A stretch of DNA of 64,000 nt, taken from positions 72,838,101 through 72,902,100 of the forward strand of contig NC_089581.1 of NCBI RefSeq assembly GCF_019320115.1, in the 5' to 3' direction. The translations under genes were made by a program, and so were the position numbers. Below the pieces are notes generated by a model that was not told the DNA's origin, did not search any database, and worked only from the letters and a program-made list of their open reading frames with translations. Each line of letters opens with the position of its first letter. Position 1 is the first letter of the stretch. Positions 23,733 through 36,687 of this stretch are shown here, piece after piece. The DNA comes from Miscanthus floridulus (lineage: Eukaryota; Streptophyta; Magnoliopsida; Poales; Poaceae).

Positions 23733-26700
23733 TGTAACACCTCTGGTGTTTTGACCTAGCACTAAAACTTGACATGTCATCATATGCATTACAAAGCATT
23801 TATAAAGTAGAAAATTTTGAATGCATACACTAAATAAGATTTATTTCATAAGTTGTTATTTTATGTGTGATGTGATTCAAAACCCTAAATAAAGATCATG
23901 ACCATCAGGGTCAAATTTCATGTGATCATGTGAGGCCATGTGTCATTTGACTCAAATAACCCTAATGGGCCATGTTACTGGTCAAAAATCAAAGTTAAAG
24001 TAAAAAGGTAAACATATCAAATTTTAATTCAAATTCAAATCGTAAAAGTCCTTTTTGCCCCTTTTGACTAATTCAAAATCTATTTAAAATTTGGGGTTGA
24101 GGGAAAAAGCAAAGTTGAAGATTATTTTATAAGGATCAACTTTGGTATTCAAAGTTTTTAAAGTTTACATATAAAATTTGGAGTAATTTTTAAATGATTC
24201 AAATACTCAAATGCACCCCAAATTCAAATTTCAAAATGGAGGCAGAATTTGAAAATGTTCCTTGAAGCAAAGTTGTAGAGTTTGAAAAGTTGAGCAACTT
24301 TCATTTTTGGAGATTTTCAACTTCTTCAGAAAAATTATGAGTAATTTGCAAAATTAACGCAGTGGCAATTCTGTAAATACTTCAAAAATCAAAATCAGCC
24401 GAGCGCCACCTCTCTGCTTGCCGCCGGCGCCACGCAGTTGTCGCCGCCGATCGATTTGCGCCGCTTCCTCGCATGTTGACACGCAGCAAGCTTCGTGGCG
24501 AGCTCGTGCGTGAGCTGTCGACGCCGGGCGCGTTCTCCCTGGCTATAAATAGGAGCACCGCCGCCGTCGCTCTCCGTTTTTCCCTCTGCTCTGCTCCACC
24601 GCTCGCCGTAGCCACTGTCGAACCACGTCCGTAGTGCCCAGCTACGCCAACGCGATCGCCTTGGCCTTGCGCTCCTCTTCGGCTTGCTCGCGTTGCTTGT
24701 GTTGGCCGGAATCGCCCGGCGCAACGCGTTCTTCCCCGAGACCAGCCGGAGCTCCGCCACCATCGATCTCGCCGTGGCCCGGACGTTCCAGCCCATCTCC
24801 GTCTTCACCAAGCACACCAGCGTGATCGTGGTGAGCTCCTGAGCGTGATGCTCGCTTCGCTTTAGTCTCTACTGCTTCGTTGCCGGGGTTACGCCGTGCG
24901 CCGTCGTGCCCGCGCCGCCATGGCCGGCGTGGAGCTTCCTCCGGTGTGTCTGCTGCCGTTTTGAGGGCTGGGTTAGATTCGCGGCACGTTGTAGATCATG
25001 TAGGTGCGGTCTGCCTCGCCGGAGCGTCACCGCCGGCGCATTTTGGCCGACCGGTGATGGCAGCGCCGTCGTATGCCTTGTCTGTGTCACTGACAGCGGG
25101 GTCGGGTTGTTAGTGAGAAAGAAAGAGAAGAACAGTAAGGTTTTGATATTTTCTGAATTTTGAATAGTGCTGAAACTTTGGGAATTTGTAGGAAAATAAT
25201 CATAGCTCTAAAAATTCTGAAAAATTGTGTGTAGCTTCTGTACATGTTCTAGTATGGTTTAAAAATATGAAACTTGAAATTTGAATAAATTTTTAATGTT
25301 TAAATATTCAGTCCATTAATTGATAAATGCAATTTCCATGATTTTTGTAGGCCACTGTATAATTCTAAAAATTATGAAATTTGTTTTGGTACACTAATTT
25401 GTCATGAGGAAGCTTACATAAAATTTTGAGGTCATTTAGAACAATTTCATTTTTGGGCTTATTTCCAAATTAATTCAAAAATAAATAAAAGCAAACCCTA
25501 AATGTTTGATTAGTGTTTAATCTTGTTTTGATCTTGTTTTGTGATCAGTAGGGTTTCAAGATCAGTTTGGTCAAGTCACATATGTGGTTCTTGACTGTAG
25601 AATTGCAAGTTGATTTTGTTGGCTTGCAACTGTACCGTGAAAAAACGGTTATATTCGAAGTGTTGTTATATTTCATGTACCATAACAGCATTATGTTTAC
25701 ATTATCATCATGTTAAAGCATATGTTATCATTTTGTGTAGAACCCAAGAGTGAAACAATTCTAGTTGAGCAAGTTCTGGAAGAATCCCCGATTGTCACGG
25801 GATTCGATAATTGTGGTACTGATCCGGAACCTGAGATCATCAACAAAGGCAAGCCCCAGTTTATGCATTAAACCCTTACCTTGTTACTTTGAAAAGTTTA
25901 TCACCTATGTTACTTATTGCATTAAGTTGATTAATTCAAATGTTACCTACTTGATGCATTGCCTACCTTGTTAATTGTTTACCATCTTTGAAGATGTTTT
26001 CATTTACAAAGGCGTAGAATGCTTAGTATGCTTTATGAGAGGTTTTCAAAATAAAAGTTTTGATACAATCAAAGATGGCATACTGGCCAAAGAAAGAAAG
26101 AAGGTTGAATGAACTAGAGACTAGTCGGGTGACTTATCTTGAATGTTGGGTAATGTTGCCGACTATGTCGCTTAAAGGCCACTCATTGTGGATCTTCTGA
26201 ACGAGACACTTTGTAGTACTGGTCACATACTCCGGTAAGCCTATTTCGGCTAATCCGATACTAAGACGAATGCCGACGCACTAGGAGTGGAGAGATGGCG
26301 GGAGTAGCGTGTACCCTCGTGGCTGGAATGTGGTCGGATTTGAGGTGTGCTGTGCTCTCGGGTGGCGTGGAGACGGCTTAGTATAGGAGGATCCGGTAGC
26401 GAGGTTGATGTATGCAAGATTAAGTTCTACATATGTCGTGTGATAAGGAATCCCCAGCTAGGACTTGAATCAATTCGAATTGCTAGTACTCCGTGGATAT
26501 GGAGACTCGATTCATTACAGAAGCAATGTAGGACTGGTGAATTACTAAAATATGAGAAAAGAATGAAATAAGAAGGATTGGAATATGGGAAATGTACATT
26601 TAGTTGAGATAATGAACTAAAAGGACTTAGGGGTAAAACTTGAAAATAGGATAAGAATAGTAAGCTTTTAGCAAAGAACTTTTGAATCTTGCTACATCCT

Positions 26701-27088
26701 TACCTTGCCCCAACCCTTGCATCTCTAAAAGTCTTACACCCCTTTACGTCGGGTTAGTCTTGTTGAGTACTTTTGTACTCAGGGTTTGTTAACCCTTGTT
26801 GCAGGTGAGTCGCATGCGCAGGCTTGTTTTGGTCCCTGCTGCATGTCTGTGTTTGAAGTCAATGACGATGAGGAGTGATGAATGACCTTTGGACAAGGCA
26901 CTAGTTTGTATGATAAATAAAGTTAATGTAATATTATCCTGCTACTATAGTTGTATGACACTTATGGTATTGTAAGTTTGAAAACAACTGGTTTGTAAAC
27001 TATGTTATCTTAAGACTTCCGCTATTTTTTACTCTGATATATATATTTGAATAAACTGTTGTAATATGTAATATCTATGATTAAGATC
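23733..27088 (+). repeat. 5' LTR of the Tekay element (3' end missing)
   Basis: Matches 29760-30901 plus 33261-35474. A core promoter 'gctataaatagga' is at about 24541-24553. The last 150 bp present in the other LTR are absent. Confidence 0.9.
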
Positions 27089-29740
27089 AGGCTATCACCA
27101 AATTAAGATCAGACGAGAAGATGTGCCGAAGACAGCGTTTACTACCCGATATGGTCTATATGAGTATCTAGTCATGTCTTTTGGGCTGGCCAATGCCCCA
27201 GCTCATTTCATGTACCTGACGAACTCAGTTTTCATGCCCAAGTTGGATAAGTTTGTCGTGGTGTTCATTGATGACATTCTTATCTATTCTAAGAGCAAAG
27301 AGGAACATGCGGAACGCATTGTTCTACAAAGATTAAGAGATCACCAACTATATGCCAAATTCAGTAAATGTGCATTTTGGTTGGAGGAAGTATAATTTCT
27401 GGGTCCTGTGCTATCTGCTGGTGGTATAGCTATTGATCCGAGCAAGGTAGAAGAAGTCCTTAACTGGAAAGCACCTACCACTGTTCATTAAGTTTGTAGT
27501 TTTCTGGGGTTGGCAGGGTATTATCATCGGTTCATTCCTGACTTCTCTAGAATTGTGAAGCTAATTACTGGACTGCTGAAAAATCAAACTAAGTTTGTAT
27601 GATCAACAGAATGTGAGAAGGCCTTTCAGACATTGAAGAAATTGCTAACAATTGTACCAGTATTAGCACAACTTGATATCGATAGGCCATTTGATATCTA
27701 TTGTGATGCATCCAGAATTGGTATTGGCTATGTTCTGATGCAAGAAGGCAGAGTCATAGCATATGCTTCTAGACAACTCAAGAAGCATGAAGAACATTAT
27801 CCCACCCATGACCTTGAATTAGCTGTTGTTGTTCATGCACTCAAGGTTTGGCGACATTATTTATTGGGCAATATCCATCATATCTATACGGATCACAAAA
27901 GTTTAAAATATATCTTCACTCAGTCAGAGTTGAATATGAGGTAAAGAAGATGGTTAGAACTTATCAAAGATTATGACTTAGAAGTGCACTATCATCAGGG
28001 CAAGGCTAATGTGTTTGTCGATGCCCTGAGTTGCAAGAGTCATTGCCATTGTTTGACTGAAACCTATGCAACGAACATTGTGTCAAGAGATAAAGCATCT
28101 GAATTTACAAATCATAGAACAAGATTCCCTGTCTAATATTGTAGTTGAGTCCACTATTAAAGATCAGATCATTGCTGCTCAACAGAAAAGTAAGGGCATA
28201 GCCCATATCAAGGATAAAGTCAAATCTGGAAGACCAACATGTTTCAAGATTGATGAATCAGATGTCGTATGGTTCAAGGATAGATTGGTAGTACCCAAAA
28301 ATCCGGAGCTGCGAAAGCAGATTCTTGATGAAGCTCATTCTATAAGATACTCCATTCATCCAGGTAGCAACAAAATGTATCATGATCTGAGAAAGAGATA
28401 TTAGTGGACCAAAATGAAAATAGAAATAGCTCAATATGTGGCCAAATGTGATATTTGTCAGAGAGTCAAAGCGGTTCATATGAAGACTGCAGGTCCATTA
28501 CATTCATTGCCAGTTCCATCTTAGAAGTGGGAAGATATCTGTATGGACTTCATCGTGGGGTTGCCTAGGACATCTGCAGGCTACAATTCAATATGGGTTA
28601 TTGTTGATCGCCTAACCAAGATAGCTCACTTCCTACTAGTCAGAGATAAATATCGAGCGGAATAGTATGTAAAGCTTTATCTTGATAGAATCTTCAGTCT
28701 GCATGGGGCACCCAAGACCATTGTCTCTGATAGAGGGTCATTGTTTGTATTCAAGTTTTAGAAAAGTCTACATGAGTCTTTGGGAACTAAACTTATCTGT
28801 AGTTCTGCTTATCATCCACAAACAGATGGACAGACTGAGAGGGTAAATCAAATTCTTGAAGATATGTTAAGAGCATGTGTCCTTTCCTATGGTGCTAAAT
28901 GGGATGAATGTCTTTCCTTAGTTGAATTCTCATATAACAATAGCCATCAAGAGAGCATTAAAATGGCACCATTCGAAGCACTGTATGGTCGTAGGTGCCA
29001 GACACCTTTAAATTGGTCAGAAGTTGGAGAACGTTGGTTCTTTGGACCGGATGTGGTCAAGGAAGCTGAAGAGAAAGTTAAACTCATACAAGCTAATATG
29101 AAGGTAGCTCAATCCCGACAGAAAAGCTATGCTGATAAGAGGAGACGACCGCTAGAATTCAAAGTGGGAGATCATATCTACCTCAAGGTATCACCGATGA
29201 AGGGAGTTCATCGTTTTGGGATTCGGGGAAAGCTGATGCCCCGTTATGTAGGTCCTTTTCAAATCCAACAACGATGTGGACCGGTCGCCTATCGCGTCAA
29301 GCTACCAGATCATATGTCAGCTGTGCATGATATCTTTCATGTATCTCAGTTAAAGAAGTGCCTTCAAGTACCTGACCAAGTGATTGACTTTGGTGATGTA
29401 GAACTAGAACCTGATTTGACTTATGCCGAGTACCCCATTAAAGTCTTAGATCAGAAAGATCGAGTCACTCGAAGACATACAATCAAGTTCTACAAAGTAC
29501 AATGGAATCAACACACTGAAGATGAAGCTACTTGAGAGTCCGAGGATTACTTAGAAGAAAACTTTCCTGACTTCTTCGCTTCTATCTAGTTGCAATACCT
29601 TGTCTATATTGTAACTTGTCTCATTTGTCAACAGAATGGAAAACCCCCTCGCTAGCCTTTTGAATAAAGTTATGATGTGTTAGCTTGACACATTTTCTTT
29701 TCTATTACTTAACCTTAGGTTTTAAATCTCGGGACGAGAT
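27089..29740 (+). pseudogene. pol fragment of the Tekay element (RT-RNase H-integrase)
   Basis: Begins inside RT at GYHQIKIR. Then come [12 protein letters not shown] (about 27175-27210) and the catalytic FIDDILIYS (about 27265-27292). The RNase H block ([15 protein letters not shown] ... [11 protein letters not shown]) spans about 27690-27920. The integrase zinc motif lies about 28330-28460 (H..H..C..C), the core has IVSDRGS near 28720 and YHPQTDGQTERVNQ near 28812-28852, and the C-terminal DIFHVSQLKK block is near 29330. At least ten in-frame stops and one frameshift (between 27944 and 28066) inactivate it. The stops are all transitions away from Gln or Trp codons. Confidence 0.88.
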
Positions 29741-30901
29741 TTCTTTAAGGGGGAAGGGTTGTAACACCTTTGGTGTTTTGACCTAGCACTAAAACTTGAC
29801 ATGTCATCATATGCATTGCAAAGCATTTATAAAGTAGAAAATTTTGAATGCATACACTAAATAAGATTTATTTCATAAGTTGTTATTTTATGTGTGATGT
29901 GATTCAAAACCCTAAATAAAGATCATGACCACCAGGGTCAAATTTTATGTGATCATGTGAGGCCATGTGTCATTTGACTCAAATAACCCTAATGGGCCAT
30001 GTTACTGGTCAAAAATCAAAGTTAAAGTAAAAAGGTAAACAAATCAAATTTTAATTCAAATTCAAATCGTAAAAGTCCTTTTTGCCCCTTTTGACTAATT
30101 CAAAATCCATTTGAAATTTGGGGTTGAGGCAAAACGCAAAGTTGAAGATTATTTTATAAGGATCAACTTTGGTATTCAAAGTTTTTAAAGTTTACATATA
30201 AAATTTGGAGTAATTTTTAAATGATTCAAATACTCAAATGCACCCAAATTCAAATTTCAAAATAGAGGTAGAATTTGAAAATGTTCCTTGAAGCAAAGTT
30301 ATAGAGTTTGAAAAGTTGAGCAACTTTTATTTTTGGAGATTTTCAACTTCTTCAGAAAAATTATGAGTAATTTGCAAAATTAACGCAATGGCAATTCTGT
30401 AAATACTTCAAAAATCAAAATCAGCCGAGCGCCACCTCTCTGCTTGCCGCCGGCGCCACGCAGTTGTCGCCGCCGATCGATTTGCGCCGCTTCCTTGCGT
30501 GTTGACACGCAGCAAGCTCCGTGGCGAGCTCGTGCGTGAGCTGTCGACGTCGGGCACGTTCTCCCTGGCTATAAATAGGAGCACCACCGCCGTCGCTCTC
30601 TGTTTTCCCCTCTGCTCTGCTCCGCCGCTCGTCGTAGCCACTGTCGAACCACGTCCGTCGTGCCCAGCTATGCCAACGCGATCGCCTTGGCCTTGCGCTC
30701 CTCTTCGGCTTGCTTGCGTCGCTTGTGTTGGCCGGAATCGCCCGGCGCAACGCGTTCTTCCCCGAGACCGGTCGGAGCTCCGCCACCATTGACCTCGCCA
30801 TGGCCAGGACGTTCCAGCCCATCTCCGTCTTCACCAAGCACACCGGCGTGATCGTGGTGAGCTCCTGAGCGTGATGCTCGCTTCGCTTTAGTCTCTACTG
30901 C

Positions 30902-33255
30902 TGAAAGGTCCTTGTTTGGTTTTAGTAATTGAGTGACAACTTAGGTGGACTAATTGTGTTTATATGAGATACACAGGTGATTAGTCCACAGGTACATGTG
31001 TTGTGAGCAACATATGCCATGAAGGTGAAAATGGCTTGGAGATGTTGCAAAGCTCACACATGTGATGATGAAGGAGCTTAAATGCACATGAGACATGACA
31101 TTGAGTTATGTGATCAAGGTGGAGAAGATTAAGACAAGACTTGGCTTGATGGACCGGTTGCAAGCGTGAAGGGCAAGTCGAAGGCTTTGGAGTGATGGAC
31201 CGCGTGGCGGTGAAGCTTGAGCAAGACTTGGCGCCGATGGATGATGGCAACAGCGAAGAGCAAGTAGAGTCAAGATCGATGAACCAATATGATCATATGA
31301 TGATATGAAGTGGATCATATCATTGTTGATCATGTTGGTGCATGTGTTGCATCAACATTGAAGGAGATGGAATGGAATGCGTAAGGCAAAGGTATAACCT
31401 AGGGCATTTCATTTCACCGGTCATAGGTGTGTAGAGAAGTTTATGACCGGGTTTAGGATAGATGGCCGTACTATCAAGAGGGGCAAACTTGTTTGCATAT
31501 CGGTCATCTAGTGCCACTCGAGTGATCTAACTTTGTATTATCGCTAGGATCGAGTGGCGTGGCAAGTTGAGTGGCTAACATCCTTTGGGAAATGATTGTG
31601 AAAATGCTAACACACATACACATGGTGGTGTACACTTGATGGTGTTGGCACATTTACAAAGGCGGTGGTGTTTGCAGGGGTGAGATGGGTTTGGGATTCG
31701 GCGCTTTCGGGAAAATGGAATGCCTATTTTCTATTGCGCCGGATGCAAATTCTTGTGGTTAGCACACTTGAGCAAGGGTGAAGAGAATGGAGAAGATGCT
31801 GGCGTCGGTCAACTGACCGGACGCTGGATCTGAATACACCGGACGCTGGCAGGCTGCGTCCGGTCGCACTGACGTGGAGTGTAGTAGTAGCTGGAGAGTG
31901 ACCGGACGCTGGCTGCGTCCGATCGCGTTCGACCGGATGCGTCCGGTCATGCTCGGGAGCTTACTGGAAATGACCGGACGCTGGGGGTTCTGCGTCCGTT
32001 CAGTTGAAGCTGCTGCGTCTGGTCAAGTCAAGTGACCGTTGGAATCGGGACACGTGGTCGTCTGCGAGCGACCGGACGCTGAGGTCTAGCGTCCGGTCAA
32101 TACGACCGGAGCGTCCGGTCAGCCCGACCGTTGCCCAGTGAAGGGGTAACGGCTAGTTTAGCCCTTGGAGCTATAAATAGGAGTGGCCCTCAGCCATGGC
32201 TGGTGTGGAGCACCTTAGGGGACTTAGTGTCCATGCTTGTGAGTGCTTGGGAGCCCTCCATCACACACATACTTGATAGCGATCATTCGATTGTGTGAGT
32301 GAGCGATTCTAGTGCGATTGCATCGTGAGGTTGCATCGAGTGGCACTAGGTGATCGAGTTGCAAGCCGGTGGTGCTTGTTACTCTTGGAGGTTGCCACCT
32401 CCTAGATGGCTTGGTGGTGGTCTCCGTCGAAGCGCGCAAGAAGCTTGTGCGACGCTCCGGAGAAGTGCTTGTGAGGGGCATTGTGCTCGCCCCGCGGGAG
32501 CCGCGAAGAGCAACTCTAGTAAAGCGTGTCAATGAGCTACCCTCACTCAAGGGGTAGGTTCTTGCGGCGCCCGACGTGCGGGCTTAGCGGGTGATGCTAA
32601 TTAGCCGCCGAACCACCAAGTGAGCGGTCGACACAACGGGGACTAGCGTGTTGGCAAACACGTGAACCTCGGGAGAAAAATCATCGTGTCAACCTTGTTC
32701 TTCCTGTTGGTTTGCATCCCCGTTACACAAGCTTACGTTTACTTTCATATACATTAAGCTTGTGTTGTTGCTTTTGTAATTAGATAGCTTGTGTAGCTTG
32801 CTAATTACCTTCTTGCTTGTGTAGCATAGAAGTAGCTCCCTTGTATGGCTAATTTGGTTTTAGTCACCTTGTTAGTCACATTGCTTAGTTTGTGTAACTA
32901 AGTATTTGCGCTCTCTAATTAGGTATTGGTTGCCTTATTATTGAGCATTGCTAGTGAGCTTAGTTAGCTTTGTGCTTTTGCTTACTAGCATGTGTAGGAG
33001 CTCCCTTGTCGCTTAAAGTACTAGTGGCATAGGTTTGTGTAACCTTGCTCCTAGAATTGTTTAGGAGAGCTCTAGCTAACCCGGCACCTTTGTTGCATAA
33101 TTGTTATCTTTGCAAGGTGCTAGTGAATATATATAGTGGGGTGTAGTCTTGGCTAGACCGTTAGTTTAAATTCCGCATTTGTATCGGTTAGCCGACGCGA
33201 TTAAGTTTTAGAAAAGACTATTCACCCCCCCTCTAGTCGCCATCTCGACCCTTCA
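30902..33255 (+). mobile_element. solo LTR, 2,354 bp
   Basis: Starts TGAAAGGTCC and ends GACCCTTCA. It is flanked by the 5-bp duplication ACTGC (30897-30901, 33256-33260). The undisturbed target can be read in the sister LTR near 24885-24895 ('tctactgcttcg'). No internal coding region exists, so it is a solo LTR left by recombination between two LTRs. Core promoter 'gctataaatagga' is at about 32170-32182, followed by a transcribed-type region with many G+T-rich stretches. Related to the LTR at 1-1622. The superfamily is unassigned. Confidence 0.9.
31800..32140 (+). repeat. array of GACCGGACGC / GCGTCCGGTC half-sites upstream of the LTR TATA box
   Basis: Five direct CCGGACGC and four exact inverted GCGTCCGGTC copies, plus about three with one mismatch, in about 330 bp that end about 30-40 bp before the TATA box. 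The same kind of array sits at about 640-1060 (opposite strand). Regularly placed half-sites in the promoter part of two separate LTRs suggest an enhancer, but no binding factor is known to me. Confidence 0.6.
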
Positions 33256-36149
33256 ACTGCTTCGTTGCCGAGGTTACGCCGTGCGCCATCGTGCCCGCGC
33301 CGCCATGGCCGGCGTGGAGCTTCCTCCGGTGTGCCTGCTGCCGTTTTGAGGGCTGGGTTAGATTCGCGGCACGTTGTAGATTATGTAGGTGCGGTCTGCC
33401 TCGTCGGAGCGTCACCGCCGGCGCATTTTGGGCGACCGGTGATGGCAGCGCCGTCGTATGCCTTGTCTGTGTCACTGACAGCGGGGTCGGGTTGTCAGTG
33501 AGAAAGAAAGAGAAGAATAGTAAGGTTTTGATATTTTCTGAATTTTGAATAGTGCTGAAACTTTGGGAATTTGTAGGAAAATAATCATAGCTCCAAAAAT
33601 TCTAAAAAATTGTGTGTAGCTTCTGTACATGTTCTAGTATGGTTTAAAAATATGAAACTTGAAATTTAAATAAATTTTTAATGTTCAAATATTCAGTCCA
33701 TTAATTGATAAATGCAATTTTCATGATTTTTGTAGGCCACTGTATAATTCCAAAAATTATAAAATTTGTTTTGGTACACTAATTTGTCATGAGGAAGCTT
33801 ACATAAAATTTTGAGGTCATTTAGAACAAGTTCATTTTTGGGCTTATTTCCAAATTAATTCAAAAATAAATAAAAGCAAACCCTAAATGTTTGATTAGTG
33901 TTTAATCTTGTTTTGATCTTGTTTTGTGATTAGTAGGGTTTCAAGATCAGTTTGGTCAAGTCACATGTGTGGTTCTTGACTGTAGAATTGCAAGTTGGTT
34001 TTGTTGGCTTACAACTGTACCGTGAAAAAAACGGTTATATTTGAAGTGTTGTTATATTTCATGTACCATGACAGTATCATGTTTACATTATCATCATGTT
34101 AAAGCATATGTTATCATTTTGTGTAGAACCCAAGAGTAAAACGATTCTAGTTGAGCAAGTTCTGGAAGAATCCCCGGTTGTCACGGGATTCGATAATTGT
34201 GGTACTAATCCGGAACCTGAGATCGTCAACGAAGGCAAGCCCCAGTTTATGCATTAAGCCCTTACCTTGTTACTTTGAAAAGTTTATCACCTATGTTACT
34301 TATTGCATTAAGTTGATTAATTCAAATGTTACCTACTTGATGCATTGCCTACCTTGTTAATTGTTTACCATCCTTGAAGATGTTTTTATTTACAAAGGCG
34401 TAGAATGCTTAGTATGCTTTATGATAGGCTTTCAAAATAAAAGTTTTGATACAATCAAAGATGGCATACTGGCCAAAGAAAGAAAGAAGGTTGAATGAAC
34501 TAGAGACTAGTCGAGTGACTTATCTTGAATGTTGGGTAATGTTGCCGACTATGTCGCTTAAAGGCCACTCATTGTGGATCTTCTGAACGAGACACTTTGT
34601 AGTACTGGTCACATACTCCGGTAAGCCTACTTCGACTAATCCGATACTAAGATGAATGCCCATGCACTGGGAGTGGAGAGATGGCGAGAGTAGCGTGTAC
34701 CCTCGTGGCTAGAATGTGGCCGGATTTGAGGTGTGCTATGCTCTCGGGTGGCGTGGAGATGGCTTAGTATAGGAGGATCCGGTAGCGAGGTTGATGTATG
34801 CAAGATTAAGTTCTACATATGTCGTGTGATAAGGAATCCCCAGCTGGGACTTGAATCAATTCGAATTGCCGATGCTCCGTGGATATGGAGACTCGATTCA
34901 TTACAGAAGCAATGCAGGACTGGTGAATTACTAAAATATGAGAAAAGAATGAAATGAGAAGGATTGGAATATGGGAAATGTACATTTAGTTGAGATAATG
35001 AACTAAAAGGACTTAGGGGTAAAACTTGAAAATAGGATAAGAAAAGTAAGCTTTTAGCAAAGAACTTTTGAATCTTGCTACATCCTTATCTTGCCCCAAC
35101 CCCTGCATCTCTAAAAGTCTTACACCCCTTTACGTCGGGTTAGTCTTGTTGAGTACTTTTGTACTCAGGGTTTGTTAACCCTTGTTGCAGGTGAGTCACA
35201 TGCGCAGGCTTGTTTTGGTCCCTACTGCATGTCTGTGTTTAAAGTCAATGACGATGAGGAGTGATGAATGGCCTTTGGACAAGGCACTAGTTTGTATGAT
35301 AAATAAAGTTAATGTAATATTATCCCGCTACTATGGTTGTATGACACTTATGGTATTGTAAGTTTGAAAACAACTGGTTTGTAAACTATGTTATCTTAAG
35401 ATTTCCGCTATCTTTTACTCTGATATATATATTTGAATAAACTGTTGTAATATGTAATGTCTATGATTGAGATCCTGTTTAAAAAGAGAATCGTGGATGA
35501 TTCGGGTTTCCCGAGGACACCCGACAAACCTGTTGAGTTGTTGGGAACTCGTGAACGCTATCTGAGGTCTGTTAAGACAACGATATGTGCACGTTGGCCC
35601 GATTTCTTAGGAGGTTCTGCCACACATTTTCCCTTTTCAGATATAGAATGTGCACTGCTGATATAGGCTCAGTCTCACATAGCCTGTCTTTTCCTAATTT
35701 CCTGATGGTCTCACTAGATTTCTAATACCAGTAATGCTTATAGATGATCTATCCCTACAAAGTACCTCATGTACCGACTTTGTGGAGATTGATTCTAACA
35801 TGTTTTGGGGGCTCTTATTGTGATGCTAACATATTTTTTTAAAAAAGCTGACCATATAACGATTTAGTCTTGCACGATGTTGCCTCTGCTGCTATATAGG
35901 TTGCTTCGTTCTGAGGTTTGCTGCTTCACCTATTTGGCTATTTCAGACCAAGTACATTTCTTGCTGTGCAGACGCTGTGCCTAATGCAAGTAGTAAGCAA
36001 GTTTAGTCCTTCCTTTACATTGCTGACCAACTCACTAACAACACTAAAAGACCATACTTTTTCCAAGATGTCTGAACAATGTTCTCGTGTGTTTTGCAAT
36101 ATTATAAAATTTGACACCGCATCATTGCAATGACCATTTCTTTGTACAG

Positions 36150-36248
36150 GTGTACAAGGTATCCATTGCTGCGGCGTGTGGCCTCACATGGCCACCAGAC
36201 CGTATTGTAATACAAGTCTTCGATGATTCCACTGATCCGATTATTAAG
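36150..36248 (+). pseudogene. captured exon of a CSLA (glucomannan 4-beta-mannosyltransferase) gene
   Basis: A 99-bp exon between ...tttgtacag and gtacgcc. It encodes 33 residues ([20 protein letters not shown]..., ending DDSTDPIIK), the GT2 region just before the first conserved Asp segment of cellulose-synthase-like A enzymes, which make (gluco)mannan in the Golgi. The flanking 500 bp upstream look like its intron. No other CSLA exon is present nearby, so this is a fragment carried by the Helitron and not a working gene. Confidence 0.8.
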
Positions 36249-36687
36249 GTACGCCTTCATTTCAGGGACCTAGTTTATCTTGATTGACTAAAAGTAGAAA
36301 TATTCATATGTTTTTGGGTCAAATTGTGGTTGATGTGATGTATTTTTAAACGTTAGTTGTGACTTGAAATGGTAAAGGAATGGTCAGTTCCTCATTATCA
36401 AATGGGGCATATGAACGTCGATACTAATTTGCTAGGTTAAGTGTGCTTGCTAATAGTCGGTGATGCTTGCTAGCCCTGCACTATGATGCCTACCACCTGT
36501 TTGTTAGAGTAAGCAAACAACCAAGCAGTTCATACCTTTTCCCGACTTATCTAAAAAAAAGAGATAGAATGATCATATAATTTTGTATTATACCATCCTC
36601 ATCATACGACCCTGAGTATTTGTCATGTTAGTTGCTAAAGATTAGATGAGTGTTCAATCCTGCGTTGCATCTTTGGTTGGATAGCCA

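Larger units (their letters stand above)
23733..35624 (+). mobile_element. Tekay-type gypsy element with 3.5 kb LTRs, internally deleted
   Basis: LTRs start TGTAACACC at 23733 and 29760. The 3' LTR ends ...GCCACA at 35624. A 5-bp target duplication CATTT lies at 23728-23732 and 35625-35629. The 5' LTR stops at about 27088 and jumps straight into the middle of RT, so gag, protease, the first half of RT and the last 150 bp of the 5' LTR are lost. Remaining pol runs from RT to a C-terminal chromodomain-like region, and a polypurine tract (about 29748-29758) precedes the 3' LTR. The first 205 bp of the two LTRs differ at four sites, all transitions, so the insertion is fairly recent. Confidence 0.9.
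29760..35624 (+). repeat. 3' LTR of the Tekay element, split by a solo LTR
   Basis: LTR sequence is 29760-30901 plus 33261-35624 (about 3.5 kb). The gap is the 2,354-bp solo LTR with its duplicated target. Ends TG...CA are intact, and TATA 'gctataaatagga' is at about 30568-30580. Confidence 0.9.

Noticed and set aside
24395..24817. 140-codon minus-strand ORF repeated at 30421-30843
   Set aside because: Both copies are inside the two LTRs of the same retrotransposon, antisense to the LTR promoter region; no conserved protein.
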